Positions 10,634-23,746 of a stretch of 64,000 nucleotides of DNA are shown here, piece by piece. Below the pieces are notes generated by a model that was not told the DNA's origin, made no database searches, and saw only the letters and a list, made by a program, of their open reading frames with translations. Numbering within the stretch: position 1 is the stretch's first letter; the number at the start of each line of letters is the position of its first letter. Where the stretch lies: the NCBI RefSeq assembly GCF_037102585.1, contig NW_027043819.1, positions 558,001 through 622,000 on the forward strand, in the 5' to 3' direction. The position numbers were made by a program, and so were the translations under genes. The DNA comes from Saccharomycopsis crataegensis (taxonomy: Eukaryota; Ascomycota; Saccharomycetes; Ascoideales; Saccharomycopsidaceae).

Positions 10634-11836
10634 ATGAGTGGAAGAAATACCAGAAAGTGGGTGGACAAGAAGAACGCCCAAACCTTTGCGGTGGTCTATA
10701 GATCGCACGAAGATTCAAAGTTCCACGATGAAGACGCTAGTGAGAATGTTCTTATGCCAATAGGACAAAAAAACAAGAGAAATAACAAGATTAAAACCAA
10801 ATCACAGCTAGAAAAGGAATTGGATGCCGACATAAAATCTGGGAAAATCAGAGGCAATGAAGGTGAGGCTGCGCTTTATGGGATCACTTATGATGACTCC
10901 AAGTACGATTATATGCAACATTTCAAGACCATTGGAGGTGGCAATGGTGTGTTCATCCCAAAGAAAGAAAAGCAAGATAAAAACAAGCTCAATGAAATAT
11001 TGTTCAAAGAGGATTTACTAGGAGATGCTGGGGCTTCAGGGAATGGCGACAAAAAGAAGGTCAACTACCAGACCATGCAGAATATTCCAGACGAAATCGC
11101 TGGTTTCAAGCCGGACATGGACTACAAATTGAGAGAAGTTCTCGAAGCATTGGAAGACGAAGAATATGTAGATGATGATGAAAATGTGTTCAATGATCTA
11201 TTGCAAGGTGGTGAAAGATCGGAGGATGAGTTTGATGATGAGGATGAGTGGGATATGGATAATTTTGACGATGCCGGGTATGACACAGAAGAATTTGAAA
11301 AAGAAGGTGATCAAGGGTGGGAAGCCGGGTTCAGAAAGTTCCAAGCCGAAAATAAGAGTAAACAAAATGATTGGGACTCTGATGATGAGTTTGAAGAAGA
11401 GGATGATGTACTTCCAGAATTGCCAGACATGTCGGGTGCTAATCTCACAAAATCTGCCGCTGCTGCTGCCACCAAGAAAAAAAGTAAGACCAAGGAAAGA
11501 AAGAAGAAAGGGGCTATGACCGATACTTCGTCATTTTCTATGTCGTCTTCGGCATTATTCAGAACCGAGGGATTGTCTTTATTGGATGATCGATTCGAGA
11601 AATTACAATTGAATTATGACGATGAGGACGAGGAAGAACCAGCAGAATTTGATATGTCAACTCAAAGACAAGATTTTGAAAATATGTTGGATGATTTCCT
11701 CGATAACCACGAATTAGAAAAGGGTGGTAGAAGAATTGTGAAGAAAGATGCCGCTAAGACAAAATTGCAGAAAGCTGCAGATTCGGTGTCTCGTGGGAAG
11801 CTTGCAAAGAAGAGAAATAAGAAGATTGTTATATAG
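10634..11836 (+). CDS. LTV1: 40S ribosome assembly factor Ltv1
   Basis: Ltv1 is a late pre-40S assembly and export factor, released after Hrr25 phosphorylation. The N-terminus RKWVDKKNAQTFAVVYRSHEDSKFHD matches the family's opening (K..AQ.F.VVHR..DP...D), followed by a strongly acidic middle. The Ser-rich SSFSMSSSALFR segment (about residues 300-315) is the conserved phosphorylated region, and the C-terminus is basic with repeated Lys/Arg. The length of 400 aa compares with 463 in S. cerevisiae. The PAC/RRPE pair upstream suggests co-regulation with ribosome-biogenesis genes. Confidence 0.92.
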   Translation: MSGRNTRKWVDKKNAQTFAVVYRSHEDSKFHDEDASENVLMPIGQKNKRNNKIKTKSQLEKELDADIKSGKIRGNEGEAALYGITYDDSKYDYMQHFKTIGGGNGVFIPKKEKQDKNKLNEILFKEDLLGDAGASGNGDKKKVNYQTMQNIPDEIAGFKPDMDYKLREVLEALEDEEYVDDDENVFNDLLQGGERSEDEFDDEDEWDMDNFDDAGYDTEEFEKEGDQGWEAGFRKFQAENKSKQNDWDSDDEFEEEDDVLPELPDMSGANLTKSAAAAATKKKSKTKERKKKGAMTDTSSFSMSSSALFRTEGLSLLDDRFEKLQLNYDDEDEEEPAEFDMSTQRQDFENMLDDFLDNHELEKGGRRIVKKDAAKTKLQKAADSVSRGKLAKKRNKKIVI

Positions 11837-12093
11837 TTTCGTAACGAAAAAATTATAATATAACATATATAGTCTTTTTGAACCCAATTAGGTGAGAAGC
11901 GTAGAAAACTAAAAGGGTATAAGCTTGCCAAGTTTGGTTACGGTGCACGGAGATACCTGACAAATTTGGAAAGAAAAATAAAAAGAAGTAAAAGGCAGCT
12001 GATGATAAACCCATTCCTCTGATAACGAAGAATCTAACACTGCTCACAACTGAGAAAAAGGAGCATTGCCTGAATTCTCATAAAGAAAAAAAT

Positions 12094-15000
12094 ATGAGTG
12101 CTCCTTCTCCTATTCAAGATGTCCCTTTTACAGACGACAATTTGGTCGATGATGAGGGAAAGTTTGAATTCAAGCCGTTGAATATTAAGACGAGACATGG
12201 ATTTGAGGATGCGTACGAAGACTACAAAGAACACTTGACGCACTTTTATCTCTATTTCTACGGGAAAAAGTATAGTGATAACTTCAAACCAATTGAGGAA
12301 GCAGAAAAAAAATTAAAAGGTGATTATTATACCTTCACCCCAGACTGGAAGGCGCCAAGAACCAAAATTCAAACGTCGCATGGTGGGATTTTCATTTGTC
12401 TCAATGCATCAGTTGAACCTCCTGAAGGCAGAAAAGGTAAGCCTTGCTCTAAGATTGAAGGTTGGATAGACCCTTATACTTTCAATGGGAATCATACGGC
12501 AGCAGCTACTGCGGTTGCCGACAATGTCGTCAAGCAATACAAATCGATGAGCGTGAAGAATTCCTTTAAAGCATTTCCAGATGCGGTAGTGGACGATGTG
12601 AAAAAAGCCTTGATAACATGGAGGAGATCGGTTAAAGATACCCCTAATCAAATCAACAGATATTTGTTCCATTATAATGGGCACGGGGTGCCCGATCCAA
12701 CACCATCTGGTGAATTTTGGGTTTTCAATCGTCAATACACACAATATATCCCGGTCCCCATCAATGATTTGCAGAACTGGTTGAGTGCCCCAAGCGTTCT
12801 TATCTATGATTGTAATAAGGCTGGAAATTTGGTAAACAGTTTCAAGTACTGTACTCAGGTTAAAATTGATAATTATAACGAGCTTCAACGGAAAATGAAA
12901 TCACAGGACCAGCTACAACAGAATCAACAGCAACAACAACAGCAGCAGCAACAACAGCAACAACAACCACAACAGTCACAACAGTATGATCAAAATTCTG
13001 CATTCGCTAACAGTAATGGATTCCAAAACCCCAATATGAAAAATAATGGCGCAAACGGATATAATATGTCTATGAATCCAACCTTGTTTCTAGATTGCTA
13101 TCAATTTGCTGCATGCTCGTCAGATGAAACTTTACCATCATTACCAGAAGTTCCAGCAGATTTGTTCACTTGTTGTATGACTACTCCTATTGAAATATCT
13201 GTGAAATTCTTTTTATTAAGAAACCCTTTGACCGCGGAATACTATAGTGGTTTATTCGACAAAGATTTGAGTCAGGTTACCTCAGATTATAAAATGAAGT
13301 TTCACAAATTGAGCGATTTTGATACCTCGTATTTCAAAAGAACCCCGGAAAGAAAAGACCAGATTGCTGACCTATCGTACATTTACACCTCGATCACAGA
13401 TACTATTGCTTATACATGCGTTCCAAGAAACCTTTTTAGACGTTGTTTTAGACAAGACTCCGTTTGTTGTGCGTTGTTCAGAAACTTTTTGCTTGCTCAA
13501 AGAATCATGAAATACTATAATTGTAACCCCGTTTCTGATCCAGTTTTGCCTGATTGTCATGAAAATGAATTATGGGCCCACTGGGATTTAGCAATTGAAC
13601 ATTTTTTGACTTCATTGGTACAACTAAAGCAGATTAATCCAGAAAAATCATTGACTGTGGCATTAACCGAAAGCCCAAGATATATTTTTTCGAACTTCTT
13701 TGATGCTTCGTTAGACCATTTGAAGAATTGGATTCAGTATGGTCGTTATACCCAAGTTCCTCCGCCTCAGTTGGCAATGATTTTGCAATTATTATTGACA
13801 CCAAAGTACAGAGCCAGGGCTTTGAAAATGTTGGCGTTCTTTGTTGATTTGGGTCCATGGGCGGTGTCGTTAGCCTTGAATGTCGGGGTTTTCGCTTATG
13901 TGGTGAAACTTTTACAATCACCAGTGATACAATTAAAACCGATGTTGGCGTTTGTGTGGGCCAAACTATTGGCTTGTGATTATAAAAGTATGCAATATGA
14001 TTTGAACACTTCTAACAGTGGTTGTTTCAAGTATTTCTACTACATGTTGTTACCTGAAAAGGAAATCTTGAGCGAAACCCAGGTGAGGCACAAAAATGCG
14101 TATTTTGAAAGTATTGATAAACAAGCAAAAGAACAACGAAGACTTGAAGCTAAAATTGGTAAACCAGCTTTGTCCGTTTTCAAAGGAACCCTGGATGAGG
14201 ATATTCCGGATGAGGATTTTGAAGCTAAGCCGCATAAATTAATCGATTTCAATAATGATGTGGGGTTGACTTATCATCATTTGACGATTTCGTTGGTAGT
14301 TTTGACATTATTCATCAAGGACTATCCTACTGGTAGAGATAAACTATTTGACCACGACTTATTTGCTAGAGTTATGGTATTTATCGAGAGGGGCAAGAAA
14401 ACCCATCCAAATTTGCAGCTTTGGGGTGCGTTATTCTTCTCCCAAGTCTGGAACGGGTCTCCTCAAGCTAAATATATCTGTTACAAATCCAATATTTTGA
14501 CCAGATTAATCAAGATATTCCATGATAAAGATAGTATGCCAGATTTGAGAGCGGCAATAATTTGCAGTTTCACCACTTATTTGACAATTCATGATCATCC
14601 ATCAAATAAGTTGACCGCAGAGCTTGAAGAATTGGAAATTAAACTAGCGGAAGAAGTCATCAGTAATGTTTATGATGCATCGGTATCTGTTCGAAAAGAG
14701 ATGGTTATTTTCTTATCAACATTCATATATAAATACTTGCCACTTTTCAGGCTTGCTGCGTTTTCATCTTTGCAAGAGGAAATTGTCATTATTGAAGCTC
14801 ATGAAGAATTGTTTGAGTTTAGAAGAAAAGCACAAATATACGGTACTATTTATAGTGCGTGCTGGAAAGCGCTTTTGATCTTCAGTTCTGATCCCCATGA
14901 TGAGGTGCAAAATCTCTCGGAGCAAGTGATTGTTTATGTTTTGAATTCTTTGAAAGAATCTCCTGAGTTGAAGGAGCCATTTGAATACTGTCATGATTAC

Positions 15001-16746
15001 TTGGTGAAAAAGCTAGGAGCCGATGATAAGGATTTCTCATCCAAGAACCATAATAATAATTATGATGACAGTTACGAATATTATGATAATAAACCGATCA
15101 ATGGTATGCACAATAGAGCGAATGGCAGAAGAAAAAACAAAAGAGTGGTATCGGCATATATATATCCTAATGAGCATAATGGACCAGGAAGAGTCTCTGC
15201 GGAAAGTGATGATGAATCAATCAATTCCGTTAGCTCTGCAAAATCCTTCTCTGGGGTAGAAGGTTTGTTGCACAAAACTACTTCGATTTCCAATTTCTTC
15301 AAATCAATGACTGGCTATCCACATGAACAACATCATCAAAACGGTGATAAAACTGGTAAAAGATCGGGTAGCTTCTCCAGTCAATTCAAATCAGCGGGAA
15401 ATCATAAATTTTTTGATGGAGAATCTTTTGGTTCTTTACCTCATCCATTACCTCCAAGATTTATACCAATGGATTTGAAGACCACCAAGCCTACCATCCC
15501 ATTGAAATCTCAATTAGTCGAATTCTCCAAAGAGTATTATCAATTCCCGCAACTTTTGGTGTGGCCAGAGTGTCATCCCCTAATCGATGATCATGATTTG
15601 AAGTTTGGTAAGTGGAGAAAATCTAGAAATGACGCTTTGATTGATTCTGCTCAACGTGATAAAGAATTGTCATTAAGAGGCGATTGGTCGGTTTCCCTGC
15701 AGACCATTCATACGGAAACTTCAACCAAAGTGTTTGAATTCACCCAATTTGACAATTATCTTGTCACTTCGGATAATAGAGACCTTATCAGTGTGTGGGA
15801 TTATTCTACCGGCGAAAATTTGTGTCTGTTCTCCAATAACAATCCTGTGGGTAGTAGGATCTCTCAGATACAATTCATGAATGAGGATGATAAGCCGATT
15901 CTCTTGGCGGGTTGTAACGATGGTACGGTGAAATTATATAAAAATTTCGAAGATCTTGATCAATGCCGACTCATTTCCTCGTGGCAGACTTTGAGTAATG
16001 TGATGGGTATCAACGATGGTACGAATTTCCTATTTGAATGGCAGCAAGCAAGGGGTGATTTGATCGCCACTGGTAATATCAAGTCGATCAACATTTGGAA
16101 TGCATTTAAAGAAAAATGCTATAGAACTATTCCTAAGAGATCATCATTCCCAATCACCTCACTCACTTGCGATCAACTTGATGGTAGTATTTTTACTGCT
16201 GGTTTCAGTAATGGTGATATTAGAGTTTATGATAAAAGAAGTGCACCAAGAGACGAGATGGTGAAAGAATGGATTGGCAGAAGTAAAGATCCGAGCAAAC
16301 CATCTAGAACTTCTCTCAACAGTATCCATATGCAAAGAGGGGGTTTTAGAGAATTGGTGAGTGCTTCAAACAATGGGTTAGTACAGCTTTGGGATATTAG
16401 ACTGGATGATCCTGTTGAAAGCTTTGCTACAGGCTCTCTTTTAAAGAGTATGAGGGTTCACGAACATGCTCCGATATTCGTTACCGGATCGGACTCCGTC
16501 AAGGTTTGGAGTACTTCAGGGTACACGATTTCCGATTTCTACAATGACCAAAGAAACATGAACCTAGATACCAAGAGAAGCTCGGGAAGTTATCTTTATG
16601 GTGGTGTAACGAGAGGAACAGGAGGGTTTCATAGAAGCGGGAACATCTTGAATTTGGCATTACATCCTCACAAAATGGTTCTCGCTGCTTCTTCAGCCAA
16701 CGATCGCACCATCAATATTTACCACGCAGCAGAGACTTCCATGTGA
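12094..16746 (+). CDS. KOG1: TORC1 subunit Kog1 (Raptor)
   Basis: A 1550-aa Raptor homologue, the substrate-recruiting subunit of TORC1 on the vacuole. The N-terminal caspase-like (RNC) domain shows HYNGHGVPDP and LIYDCNKAGN, which align with the His/Cys dyad of caspases. A poly-Gln tract (about 274-295) interrupts it. HEAT/armadillo repeats occupy about 500-1000, including MLAFFVDLGPWAV. A Ser/Asn-rich linker follows (about 1000-1110). WD40 blades fill the C-terminus (about 1200-1550; VTSDNRDLISVWDY, GNIKSINIWN, LVQLWDIR). The length is nearly identical to S. cerevisiae Kog1 (1557). The poly-Gln/Asn run is typical of yeast Kog1, which forms glucose-starvation bodies through such regions. Confidence 0.97.
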   Translation: MSAPSPIQDVPFTDDNLVDDEGKFEFKPLNIKTRHGFEDAYEDYKEHLTHFYLYFYGKKYSDNFKPIEEAEKKLKGDYYTFTPDWKAPRTKIQTSHGGIFICLNASVEPPEGRKGKPCSKIEGWIDPYTFNGNHTAAATAVADNVVKQYKSMSVKNSFKAFPDAVVDDVKKALITWRRSVKDTPNQINRYLFHYNGHGVPDPTPSGEFWVFNRQYTQYIPVPINDLQNWLSAPSVLIYDCNKAGNLVNSFKYCTQVKIDNYNELQRKMKSQDQLQQNQQQQQQQQQQQQQQPQQSQQYDQNSAFANSNGFQNPNMKNNGANGYNMSMNPTLFLDCYQFAACSSDETLPSLPEVPADLFTCCMTTPIEISVKFFLLRNPLTAEYYSGLFDKDLSQVTSDYKMKFHKLSDFDTSYFKRTPERKDQIADLSYIYTSITDTIAYTCVPRNLFRRCFRQDSVCCALFRNFLLAQRIMKYYNCNPVSDPVLPDCHENELWAHWDLAIEHFLTSLVQLKQINPEKSLTVALTESPRYIFSNFFDASLDHLKNWIQYGRYTQVPPPQLAMILQLLLTPKYRARALKMLAFFVDLGPWAVSLALNVGVFAYVVKLLQSPVIQLKPMLAFVWAKLLACDYKSMQYDLNTSNSGCFKYFYYMLLPEKEILSETQVRHKNAYFESIDKQAKEQRRLEAKIGKPALSVFKGTLDEDIPDEDFEAKPHKLIDFNNDVGLTYHHLTISLVVLTLFIKDYPTGRDKLFDHDLFARVMVFIERGKKTHPNLQLWGALFFSQVWNGSPQAKYICYKSNILTRLIKIFHDKDSMPDLRAAIICSFTTYLTIHDHPSNKLTAELEELEIKLAEEVISNVYDASVSVRKEMVIFLSTFIYKYLPLFRLAAFSSLQEEIVIIEAHEELFEFRRKAQIYGTIYSACWKALLIFSSDPHDEVQNLSEQVIVYVLNSLKESPELKEPFEYCHDYLVKKLGADDKDFSSKNHNNNYDDSYEYYDNKPINGMHNRANGRRKNKRVVSAYIYPNEHNGPGRVSAESDDESINSVSSAKSFSGVEGLLHKTTSISNFFKSMTGYPHEQHHQNGDKTGKRSGSFSSQFKSAGNHKFFDGESFGSLPHPLPPRFIPMDLKTTKPTIPLKSQLVEFSKEYYQFPQLLVWPECHPLIDDHDLKFGKWRKSRNDALIDSAQRDKELSLRGDWSVSLQTIHTETSTKVFEFTQFDNYLVTSDNRDLISVWDYSTGENLCLFSNNNPVGSRISQIQFMNEDDKPILLAGCNDGTVKLYKNFEDLDQCRLISSWQTLSNVMGINDGTNFLFEWQQARGDLIATGNIKSINIWNAFKEKCYRTIPKRSSFPITSLTCDQLDGSIFTAGFSNGDIRVYDKRSAPRDEMVKEWIGRSKDPSKPSRTSLNSIHMQRGGFRELVSASNNGLVQLWDIRLDDPVESFATGSLLKSMRVHEHAPIFVTGSDSVKVWSTSGYTISDFYNDQRNMNLDTKRSSGSYLYGGVTRGTGGFHRSGNILNLALHPHKMVLAASSANDRTINIYHAAETSM

Positions 16747-19143
<2,397 letters not shown>

Positions 19144-19864
19144 CAAAACGGTGCTTTTTTATACATATATATATAAAGAAAAAGAAAATGAACTTCTACA
19201 AAGCTGAGGGCTACAGGCTGACAATCAATCATTACCCAATTGAAAGAGAATGATTTTGGTTCAAATGAAAAATTAGTGACAAATAACACAATTAGTTGAA
19301 AAATGGAGAAAAAAAAAATTATTATTGCACTGCCAGACTTGATGTTATGGTTCGACCTAATGCTGTTTCTTAATAGTGGTTCTTGTGCCTTATCATCTGT
19401 GGACTATTACAGGCGATCTGCGGTTTGTAAATATCCAGATGTTAATAATAATAAAAGTGTATTTTTATTACCGTTTGCGGACGTAGTAGATCTGGGTGAG
19501 TAACACGGGTAACCGCGCTTTGCTGATGATAATAATGACGGTGGAAATTATTGGTTCCAGAAAATGCTTAACGTGTAGGAAGCTTAGCGAACGAAAGGTG
19601 TTGTGTGGTTTTTTTTTACATACGTGGTTGTATTTTCGCGGAGACTTCGTTATAACAAATACTCTATATTTTCTAAAGGATATCTTCCCTCGTTGAAGCA
19701 CCGGGACTTTCTTTCTAGTTTTTTTTTTTTTTCTTGGCTTTTGAGGAACTTTTTTTTGACCCCGATAATTGAATATATTCAATTATAATATTAAACCGGA
19801 TTTGTTTTTGCAAACACAGGAAAAAAAAAAAAAAAAAATAAAATAAAATAAAATAAAAGACGAG
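19144..19864. other. Intergenic region PAP1-YND1
   Basis: Noncoding, 721 bp, AT-rich, with poly(T) and poly(A) runs. A 66-codon ATG-initiated frame at 19303-19503 has no recognisable features and looks incidental. An A-rich leader with (AAAAT)n units directly precedes YND1. Confidence 0.65.
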
Positions 19865-20100
19865 ATGGATTTGCGACGAATGGATAAAAAGGGCCCTGTT
19901 TTGAATAAGGAGAACATTCCTTATGATTATATCATCATCATAGATTCGGGTTCCAAAGGATCAAGGGCGTACATTTACAATTGGTTGAGCAGTAAGTACT
20001 TGGTAGATAAAGGAATATCCATTTCCCGGTCGAAGCCAGAGTTGGTGAAGAGAATAAGTTTATCCAAGAGAGGTGGTCATAGCAGTGTTGATGAAGATAC

Positions 20101-20139
<39 letters not shown>

Positions 20140-22045
20140 TGATGATGATGAGGAGGAGAAGGAGGATAATGGCCATGGAGATTCAAAGAATGGAGTTCCT
20201 GATTCAATAACTTTTGACGATGCATTACCATCAATCTACACCCGACCAGAATGGAAGAAGAAAATAAAACCGGGGATTTCGTCGTTCAAGTCGAAACCTG
20301 GCAAGGTGGGGAAAACCCATATCAAGAGCTTATTGAAAGAAGCGTCGAAGATCATCCCAAAAGAACAGCAATACCGTACCCCGATCTTTCTCCATGCCAC
20401 CGCAGGAATGCGGTTGCTTAAACCGAGTGAACAGTATCAAATATTGAAAAATACTTGCGAGTACATCCAGGACAACTCCAACTTTTATTTGCCGGACTGC
20501 GCGTCGCACATCAACGTGATCAATGGGGATGTCGAAGGTTTATACGGGTGGATTGGCCTTAATTACTTGATGGGATCGTTCAATAATCCTGAAGACCATG
20601 ACCATGGGAAAAACCACCATACTTATGGGTTATTAGATATGGGTGGGGCGTCGACCCAGATTGCGTTCCAGCCCAATGAGACCGAGGTGGTGGAACATTC
20701 CAATACGTTGTTCAGATTACAATTGGCGTCGTTTGGCCAATCGACGGCAGATTTATCGTACGATGTTTTTTCCGCGTCATTTTTAGGGTATGGGATGTAT
20801 CAATCACACGAGAAATATTTGAATATCCTTGTGGAAGATTCATTAAAGAATGAAAATAAGAATTTCGACAAGAAATTGGTGCTTGAAGATCCGTGCTTGC
20901 CGGTGGGATACAGCACGGTATTGCAGTTCGATACCATTAATGCTGGGAAACAATTCACGGTACAAGGCTCGGGGAATTTCACCAGTTGTCTCGATGCGTT
21001 ATACCCATTACTCGCCACCACTGCCCTGAATAATGGTGGGGCTTCCAACTGTGATATCACCAACCCTCAAGATGATTCGTCCTGTTTGTTATCGGAAACT
21101 TTACCAGCGTTGGACTTTGATATCGATAGATTCATTGGGGTCAGTGGTTATTGGGACTCGATTGGGAATTTGTTGGGTTTGCAAGAAGATCATAATCTCG
21201 ATGCCACCATCGATGAAAAATACTCTAACGCTTACAAGTACCAGTCATTTTATGAGAAAACCGCCGGGATTTGTAATATCCACTGGAGCGAATTGAAAAA
21301 ATTGAACGATGGTGGGAATACTGCGGAAATTGCAAACTTGTCGGATTTGTCCGATGAGGAATTATCGGAATTGTGTTATAAATCATCGTGGGTTCTCAAT
21401 ATCTTGCATCGTGGGCTAGGGTTCCCAAGGTACGGGATTGATGGTAATGACGATGACGTTTCAAAAGATTTGAAATCGAGCATTCATGTGGCAGAAAGCA
21501 TCAATGGGTCAGATTTCTCATGGACTCTTGGACGAGCGGTGTTGTATTCTTCTGCTGAAGGCGCGGCGGCGTTCGCTTCCAAAACCAATTCCCAACCCGA
21601 TAAAGTCGGTTTCGTCCATGGTCTGGCCACCGATACATTCTACTACGGTGGGGAAGTGGAAGGAGTTGCAGCAAGACCGGATTTCATCAGTGCCGACAAT
21701 TACAAAAACTACAAAACCAACGATAGTGACGATTCCCATTGGGACAGGTTAGAAGACCATCGTCTTTCGGGATCATTAGTGTTTTTGGGTATGCTTGTTG
21801 TAGTGGCGTACTTGTTGATTGGTAAACAGAGAAGAAACCTGATTGTGCAAATGATCCTCCATAAGATTGGCGGGAAAAACCGTTGGAGAAAATACACAAG
21901 ATTGGGTAGTAGCTCTGGAGACTTTGACGATCCTGAAATTCATTTCAATTTAGATAGAGATATCGAACTTGGGGATATCAGTGGTGATTCTCTGGACAAG
22001 AATGATGATGATGATGATCGCTTCAGAATTGATGATGATGAATAG
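19865..22045 (+). CDS. YND1: Golgi apyrase (nucleoside di/triphosphatase)
   Basis: A GDA1/CD39-family ecto-type nucleotidase. Ynd1 hydrolyses NDPs and NTPs in the Golgi lumen, recycling GDP and UDP produced by glycosylation. Apyrase-conserved region 1 is at about 27-34 (DSGSKGSR). ACR2 is HATAGMRLL, ACR3 GDVEGLYGWIGLNYL and ACR4 LLDMGGASTQIAF. One C-terminal membrane segment (about 640-660, GSLVFLGMLVVVAYLLIG) is followed by a cytosolic tail with acidic repeats, as in Ynd1 rather than Gda1 (whose anchor is N-terminal). The unusual part is an insert of about 70 residues after ACR1, carrying a run of about 17 Asp encoded by GAY repeats (20101-20150). Confidence 0.9.
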
Positions 22046-22299
22046 GATTTGGCATTTTTTTTTTTTTTTATAATCTATTACACAAACATATTATTACTTA
22101 TTATTTTTTATTTCTGCTTCTTGAGGTTGTTTTTTTTTTAATATATCCATTCTTTGCTTTTTGGTGGTGTGAGTATGTCAAATATAACAATTAGTTATTG
22201 GGTTATTATTCTGGTTATGTAATACTTTACATAATCTGGTAGCCAATTTCCTGTGTGTTTACGTAATTGATCACCAAAGCACGACAAAATCCCACACAA

Positions 22300-23357
22300 A
22301 TGAAAATTCAGGCAATTACTGAGAATCACATCGGGGAGGCATCCCCATTGATAGAAGGTACCTTCAACCAGAAAATGTCATTCCCATTTGCTAAAGCTTT
22401 CCTGGTAAGTAATAAAGGATATATCTACGTTCCCATTATATTGCTATGAATATTAGTTTTTTTTTTTCTTTTCATTTGATAAGATATAGAAAAAGTTTTT
22501 ACTAACGTTTTTTAAGACCACTTTTGTTGGTCTTGCTGGTTTGGCTCTTCTTCCATCATACAAAGTTCACAATGAATCAGTGAGTTTATATTATATTATA
22601 TTTTTTTTTCTTTTTTTTTTTTTTTTTCATTTGCGGTAACCAATATTGATTGGTAGCTTATGTATTTATACATACATTATCTATTAATTTTTTTTACTAA
22701 CCCCCAAATTAGAAGCGTAACTTTTATGAGGACGATGATAATGTGACCCCAATTCCTGGAACTATTGTACCGGCTTCTGCCAGTGAGATCGAATCCTTAG
22801 GTCCTAACAAACTTGTCGATGGGATTTCTGTGCGTTCGCCAGACTACTTGGAAGGGTTCTTCAACAAGGCCAGAAAATCCACCGTTGATGTTTTGAAGTC
22901 GGCGGAATCTGGGGCCGAAGGGGTGACCAAAGACTATTATGATTTGGAACATCATGTCACTGGTACGGTGGCCAAATTGCACGATAGACGGGAAGATTTA
23001 TTGCCAGGAGGATTATACATTGTCACAGGGATCTTGACTGGGTCGATCATTGCCCGTCGCCGGGGTCCAGTGGCTCGTGTGTTGTTACCAGCGGTGGTTG
23101 GGTTGGCGGTGTTCCGTTGGACTTTGCCAATCACTTTTGCCAACACCACGGGGTTCGTGTATCATTTGGAACAACAAAATGTTCCAGCGGTGGCTAATGC
23201 CCAAGACTCGATTGTCTCTGGAGTAGAAAGATCCATTGAGGCCGTGGAGTCCACTACCTCCTCCACCATAAAGTCTGTCGATAGCGCTATTGAGTGCACT
23301 AAAAACTACATCGCGTCTATTACTGGGTTGAACATTGGACAGAATAAGAAAAACTAG
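22300..23357 (+). CDS. MIC27: MICOS subunit Mic26/Mic27 (apolipoprotein O family), three exons
   Basis: A spliced gene with exons 22300-22404, 22517-22579 and 22713-23357, all joined in phase 0. The product is 270 aa, or 245 aa from a second in-frame ATG at 22375. The N-terminus gives SFPFAKAFL-TTFVGLAGLALLP, a basic/hydrophobic leader resembling the mitochondrial leader of human APOO/APOOL. NFYEDDDN then resembles the S. cerevisiae Mic27 start. Two Gly-containing hydrophobic segments (GLYIVTGILTGSII; VLLPAVVGLAVFRWTL) are typical of this cristae-junction family. Mic26 and Mic27 cannot be told apart here. The name follows linkage of MIC27 (YNL100W) with AVT4 (YNL101W) in S. cerevisiae. Confidence 0.78.
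22405..22516 (+). other. Intron 1 of MIC26/27 gene
   Basis: GTAAGT donor, TACTAAC branch site (at 22499-22505) and TTTTTTAAG acceptor; 112 nt, phase 0. Splicing joins two stretches that together read as one leader peptide. Confidence 0.85.
22580..22712 (+). other. Intron 2 of MIC26/27 gene
   Basis: GTGAGT donor, long poly(T) tract, TACTAAC branch site about 12 nt before the AAATTAG acceptor; 133 nt, phase 0. Confidence 0.85.
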
Positions 23358-23746
23358 ATATATATATATATATATATTTATACGATATCAATTTTATAGC
23401 ACCTATTATCATTATCATTATTATTACTATTACTATTCCTTCTGGTTCAAATGTTGTTTTTTTGTTTCTTGTGATTGTGATTGTAAGTGAGTAAAGTAAG
23501 TAAGTAAGTAAGTACCTTTGGCATGCAGAGCCAAAAAAAAAAAAAAAATGTGGCTTTTGTGTCATATAACTTTTATTATTATTATTATTATTATAATAAT
23601 AATAATAATAATTTGTTTTTTGAGAAATCAGAACAACAATTATATTGAAGGAATTAACCGAAATATATAATATAATATAAGGGGGAACCTGGTGTACGTG
23701 TGATAAATATCCAAATACATTTATCATTCTCTATTGGTAGTACACG
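23358..23746. other. Intergenic region with (TTA)n/(TAA)n inverted repeat
   Basis: Noncoding, 389 bp. It holds (TA)n at 23361-23376, a GTAA repeat near 23495-23512, and a (TTA)7-(TAA)6 arrangement at 23573-23612 that can fold into a perfect hairpin. No gene is seen. Confidence 0.75.
23573..23612. repeat. Self-complementary trinucleotide repeat
   Basis: About seven TTA units run directly into about six ATA/TAA units, making a 40-bp perfect inverted repeat between two same-direction genes. It could act in 3'-end formation or simply be microsatellite DNA. Confidence 0.8.

Noticed and set aside
19303-19503. 66-codon frame between PAP1 and YND1
   Set aside because: Short, starts in an A-rich run, no recognisable features.
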